Source: an uncultured Gammaproteobacteria bacterium (GTDB lineage Bacteria; Pseudomonadota; Gammaproteobacteria; Pseudomonadales; Azotimanducaceae). From it: 58,559 nt of DNA. The notes beneath the pieces were generated by a model. That model was not told the DNA's origin and ran no database searches. It saw only the letters and a program-made list of their open reading frames with translations. Positions within the stretch are counted from its first letter, which is position 1; each line of letters opens with the position of its first letter. The position numbers were made by a program, and so were the translations under genes. This document shows, one piece after another, positions 55,747 to 58,559 of this stretch. Location of the stretch: contig CAJWQG010000018.1 in NCBI GenBank assembly GCA_913045175.1, forward strand, positions 1-58,559, written 5' to 3'.

Positions 55747-57908
55747 ATAATCTAGAGCCTATTGCAAGAGACCTCGTGCTGGTGGGTGGAGGTCATAGCC
55801 ATGTGATTGTATTGCGCATGCTGGGAATGAAACCGATTCCAGGGTTGCAGGTGACGTTGATTAGTCCGTCCACCCGGACTGCCTATTCGGGCATGCTTCC
55901 CGGCCTCGTTGCCGGGCACTATGAAGAAGATGATATCTATATTGATCTGGTTCCACTTTGTCGGTTCGCTGGCGCCAGGTTCATTGAAGCGAAAGTCGAA
56001 GGCATTGATCCTATTGGTCAATCGGTCCAACTGGACTCGAGACCGGACCTTCGTTACGACATTCTTTCTCTCGACGTAGGAATTACCCCCTCGCTTGATG
56101 TACCTGGTGCGACCGAAAACGTCATTCCGGTTAAGCCCATCAATGAGTTTCTTGGACTCTGGCAAGGTTTTCTGGAAAGCGTCTCGAGGGGAGAGGTTTC
56201 CAGTGTGGGTTTTGTTGGCGCCGGGGCAGGGGGGGTGGAATTGTGTCTCGCGGTTCATCATCGATTACGCGAGTCTTTCGCACCCCAGACACACCCGATT
56301 AGCTTCCATCTGTTTGCTGACGATAAGGGTGTGTTGCCGGCATACAATTCTGGTGTGAAGTCCGCGTTTGCCAGTGAGTTTGAGCGTCGAGGTATACAGG
56401 TGCACGATAGCTTTCGTGTCGCTCGTGTCGACAACCAGAGCCTAATCTCTGCGGCGGGAGACGAGATTCAGGTTGACGCAGTTTTCTGGATCACTAGCGC
56501 CGTGTCGCAACCCTGGTTACAAAACTCCGGACTTGCGTTAACTGATGACGGATTCATTGCCGTAGGTAGCACCTTGCAGAGCGAAAACTTTTCTAACGTG
56601 TTTGCTTCGGGTGACATTGCCAATATGTCATCAAGCCCTCGGCCCAAGGCCGGTGTTTTCGCTGTTCGACAGGGGTCACCTTTAGCAAAGAACATTCGAC
56701 GACTACTGAACCAGCAGATCCCACTGGACTACCACCCGCAGCGAGAATTCCTTTCGTTAATTTCGACTGGCGGTAAGTGCGCTGTCGCCTCGCGCAATAG
56801 TCGTAGCGTTTCAGGTAAATGGGTCTGGCGATGGAAAGACTGGATTGATCGTCGTTTTATGCGTCGGTTCAACGATCTGCCTGCCATGCCAAAGGAACCA
56901 AGGGTTGGTCTGCTTGCTGAGTTTGATGATCAGATGCAATGCGGTGGTTGCGGCTCTAAAGTGAGCGCGGAGCTCTTGGCGGAAGTCTTGACTGAACTGG
57001 GTTCTGAGGGGCGCGATGATGCTGCTGAGTACGCGGTCCCGGTTGGGAAAACCATGCTGCACAGCATCGATTATTTCAGGAGTTTTATAGAGGATCCATA
57101 CCTGTTTGCCCAGGTGGGGGTGACTCATGCGCTAAGTGACATCTATGCGATGGGTGGGACCCCGGTTACCGCGTTAGCGATGGTAACGGTTCCCTACGGA
57201 AAACCGCCGGTGGTTAAGTCGATTCTCCAACAGTTACTTTCCGGTGCGAAGGGTCAACTGGATTTGGATCACGTAAAATTGGTTGGAGGCCATACGACGG
57301 AAGGAGCAGAGCTCTCGATAGGGTTCTCCGTCAATGGCATTGTTGATCCTGAACAGGTTTTGCGAAAATCCGGAATGGAGGCGGGCCAGGCGTTAATCCT
57401 GACAAAGCCGCTCGGTACGGGTGCTTTGTTCGCCGCTGACATGCAGCATAAGGCGCGGGGAGCGTGGATCACCCCGGCTCTGACGTCAATGAAACAGTCG
57501 AATCTATCTGCACTCAAGGTTTTGCGCGAGCACAACGTTTCGGCGTGTACAGACATTACGGGATTTGGTCTTGCCGGGCATCTCCTCGAAATGACATCTG
57601 CCTCTGGTCTCGGTGTTTCACTCAGCCTCGATGATCTGCCTGTGCTGGAGGGTAGTGTGCATACGATCCAGGATCTGGGGATAACCAGTACATTATATCA
57701 AGGGAACAGAGAGTCAGCCTTTGCGGTGCCTGATTATCAGCACGAGAATTTTGAGCTGCTGTTTGATCCACAGACCTCCGGCGGTCTTCTTGCCTCAATT
57801 CCCGCCGGGTGTGTTGACGATTGTGTTGAAGCGCTGCGAAAGGTTGGTTATCTGGGAGCTAACTGTATTGGATTCGTTACGGAAGATAACCAGTTCACAC
57901 TAGCATGA
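55743..57908 (+). CDS. selD: NADH-dehydrogenase-like / selenide, water dikinase fusion (SelD)
   Basis: 721 residues from GTG 55743. Residues 1-385: pyridine nucleotide-disulfide oxidoreductase ('DLVLVGGGHSHVIVLRML', 'FVGAGAGGVELCLAV', 'NVFASGDIANMSS'). From about 397: SelD, with 'MQCGGCGSKVSAELLAEVLT' (Cys equivalent to E. coli C17 and Lys equivalent to K20; C19 replaced by Ser), 'DIYAMGGTPVTALAMVTVPY', 'KLVGGHTTEGAELSIGFSVN', 'ACTDITGFGLAGHLLEMTSA' and 'LLFDPQTSGGLLASIPAG'. It makes selenophosphate; the flavoprotein part may supply reduced selenium. A Cys form, not Sec. selC lies 0.6 kb downstream. Intact. Confidence 0.95.
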   Translation: MNNLEPIARDLVLVGGGHSHVIVLRMLGMKPIPGLQVTLISPSTRTAYSGMLPGLVAGHYEEDDIYIDLVPLCRFAGARFIEAKVEGIDPIGQSVQLDSRPDLRYDILSLDVGITPSLDVPGATENVIPVKPINEFLGLWQGFLESVSRGEVSSVGFVGAGAGGVELCLAVHHRLRESFAPQTHPISFHLFADDKGVLPAYNSGVKSAFASEFERRGIQVHDSFRVARVDNQSLISAAGDEIQVDAVFWITSAVSQPWLQNSGLALTDDGFIAVGSTLQSENFSNVFASGDIANMSSSPRPKAGVFAVRQGSPLAKNIRRLLNQQIPLDYHPQREFLSLISTGGKCAVASRNSRSVSGKWVWRWKDWIDRRFMRRFNDLPAMPKEPRVGLLAEFDDQMQCGGCGSKVSAELLAEVLTELGSEGRDDAAEYAVPVGKTMLHSIDYFRSFIEDPYLFAQVGVTHALSDIYAMGGTPVTALAMVTVPYGKPPVVKSILQQLLSGAKGQLDLDHVKLVGGHTTEGAELSIGFSVNGIVDPEQVLRKSGMEAGQALILTKPLGTGALFAADMQHKARGAWITPALTSMKQSNLSALKVLREHNVSACTDITGFGLAGHLLEMTSASGLGVSLSLDDLPVLEGSVHTIQDLGITSTLYQGNRESAFAVPDYQHENFELLFDPQTSGGLLASIPAGCVDDCVEALRKVGYLGANCIGFVTEDNQFTLA

Positions 57909-57982
57909 CTGACAGGTTCCATTCATTTTTCGTTCAGGCAGTGATTGGTACTGTGACTTGTACTCTAGTCCGAGGAGAACAT

Positions 57983-58339
57983 ATGAAAAGGCTCATACCA
58001 ATATTGACGTTTGTATCAGTCCTCATCGCAGGATGTGCCAACGATCCTATTGTCGACACCCGCGGGGTCACTGAGGCGAAATATAAACAGGACCTGGCAG
58101 AATGCCGCGCTTACGCAGATCAGGTCAACACAGCTGGAGAGGCGGTGGAATATGGCGCGATCGGTGCTGCTGTTGGTGGCGTTTTTGGTGCGGTGATCGG
58201 CAATAGTGATTCTGCGCAACGTGGTGCCGGTGCAGGCGCTATGAGCGGTGGCACATCAGGTGCCGTCAAGGCAGAAGAACGGAAAGAAAGAGTCCTCTAT
58301 CGACGCCTAAAGGGACGAGGGTATAAAGTCCTGGGCTAA
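57983..58339 (+). CDS. Glycine-zipper lipoprotein
   Basis: 118 residues from ATG 57983, with GAGGAG upstream; an in-frame ATG at 57905 is not preceded by a good site. Lipobox 'SVLIAGCAND' (Cys near 17), then a Gly/Ala repeat 'GAIGAAVGGVFGAVIGNSDS', a glycine-zipper of the 17-kDa-antigen/Rcs-like outer-membrane type, and a charged tail. The role is probably structural in the outer membrane. It follows the selD fusion and precedes selC, with an inverted repeat in between. Confidence 0.75.
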   Translation: MKRLIPILTFVSVLIAGCANDPIVDTRGVTEAKYKQDLAECRAYADQVNTAGEAVEYGAIGAAVGGVFGAVIGNSDSAQRGAGAGAMSGGTSGAVKAEERKERVLYRRLKGRGYKVLG

Positions 58340-58343
58340 ACCT

Positions 58344-58421
58344 CGGGGACAGTGTACTTAATTATTGAAGTGCACGTCTCCTGCTCCGTCTGCGCCAGCT
58401 AATTAGGTACACTGTCCCCCG
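58344..58421. repeat. Inverted-repeat element (REP/MITE-like)
   Basis: Left arm CGGGGACAGTGTACTTAATT (58344-58363) and right arm AATTAGGTACACTGTCCCCC (58401-58420) match with one mismatch and an extra C. The arms flank about 37 bp. GGGGACAGTGTAC with a downstream AATTA is the form of the REP repeats that RAYT (REP-associated tyrosine) transposases mobilise; no such transposase is in the window. Its hairpin could also terminate the lipoprotein transcript. It lies directly upstream of selC. Confidence 0.7.
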
Positions 58422-58463
58422 AATTGCTAGGACCGTGGACTCAATTTCGATAGTATTGACGGC

Positions 58464-58557
58464 GGAAGAGCGTCGTCCCCGGTGGGGCGTGCGGCCTTCA
58501 AAGCCGTTGAGCTGCTGTTAAAGTGGCTGGGGGGGTCGACTCCTACCTCTTCCGCCA
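58464..58557 (+). tRNA. selC: tRNA-Sec (anticodon TCA), selC
   Basis: Acceptor GGAAGAG pairs with CTCTTCC next to GCCA. Long D stem GTCCCC-GGT-GGGGC, anticodon arm GCGGC-CTTCAAA-GCCGT with anticodon TCA, a variable arm AGCTGC...GTGGCT, and the T-loop end TCGACTCC. This is the selenocysteine-tRNA layout (compare E. coli selC). The T-stem 5' side is a run of seven Gs, which pairs imperfectly with CCTACC (one G-A mismatch and one G-U), and T54 is G. The eighth acceptor pair is C-C. So it is clearly a selC gene, but its T-arm may be mutated or misread. Confidence 0.88.
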
Positions 58558-58559
58558 TT

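Noticed and set aside
55743-57908. SelD itself as a selenoprotein.
   Set aside because: The active-site position is a Cys codon in 'GGCGSKV' and no in-frame TGA exists.

Overview
The window looks like chromosome of an aerobic, probably marine gammaproteobacterium. The gene families that point there are RapA, exonuclease IX (Xni), the split class II ribonucleotide reductase NrdJa/NrdJb, a RibB with a degenerate GTP-cyclohydrolase half, a DUF3340-type tail-specific protease, Bax, NhaD and a GlcDEF glycolate oxidase. No phage, CRISPR array or insertion sequence was seen. I cannot name the species.

Layout. 1-4.5 kb: a 7TMR-DISM diguanylate cyclase (broken, cut by the window edge), then a DUF1538 membrane protein (broken) followed by two tightly packed P-II-like genes. 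4.7-9.8 kb: MBL hydrolase, GAF/HD-GYP protein, oligopeptide-type binding protein, DUF2959 lipoprotein (broken). 9.9-16 kb: glutamine-synthetase-like enzyme and RibBA, divergent from glcDEF. 16-19.7 kb: carbamoyltransferase, SRAP protein, phytanoyl-CoA-dioxygenase-like gene (broken), enoyl-CoA hydratase. 19.9-27.9 kb: gamma-glutamyltransferase, xni, phosphomannomutase, prc, FKBP isomerase (broken), small membrane protein, FHA protein (broken). 27.9-38.8 kb: 2-hydroxyacid dehydrogenase, EEP nuclease, ferredoxin and ferredoxin reductase, rapA, DUF1244, GNAT (broken), SRPBCC (broken), Bax (broken), GGDEF/EAL protein (broken three times). 39-43.1 kb: thyA, nrdJb and nrdJa, with a pair of NrdR-like boxes upstream. 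43.3-50 kb: DUF899 (broken), membrane protein, NhaD (broken), PilZ, class III aminotransferase, helical protein, split spermidine-synthase-like pair. 50.2-58.6 kb: heterodimeric ABC exporter, DUF1853, alpha/beta hydrolase, NDH-SelD fusion, glycine-zipper lipoprotein, an inverted-repeat element and the selenocysteine tRNA gene.

The outstanding property is the number of broken genes. Twelve of about 50 protein genes carry at least one in-frame stop or frameshift while the reading frame and family motifs continue on the far side. The lesions are mixed: ten in-frame stops (4 TAA, 6 TAG, no TGA), about eight frameshifts, one of them a clean 7-bp tandem duplication and another apparently a deletion of about ten bases. 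Genes for core metabolism (nrdJ, thyA, ribB, rapA, prc, selD, glcDEF) read through intact. The hit genes are mostly accessory, sensory or envelope genes. This suggests recent, ongoing gene decay, although a low-quality or amplified template must be excluded.

Functional themes: c-di-GMP signalling (the two GGDEF proteins are broken, while HD-GYP and PilZ proteins are intact); selenium use (SelD fusion beside selC, whose T-arm looks imperfect); DNA precursor supply (NrdJ plus ThyA); glycolate oxidation; and an uncharacterised DUF1538/P-II/P-II module that resembles a P-II-controlled transporter.
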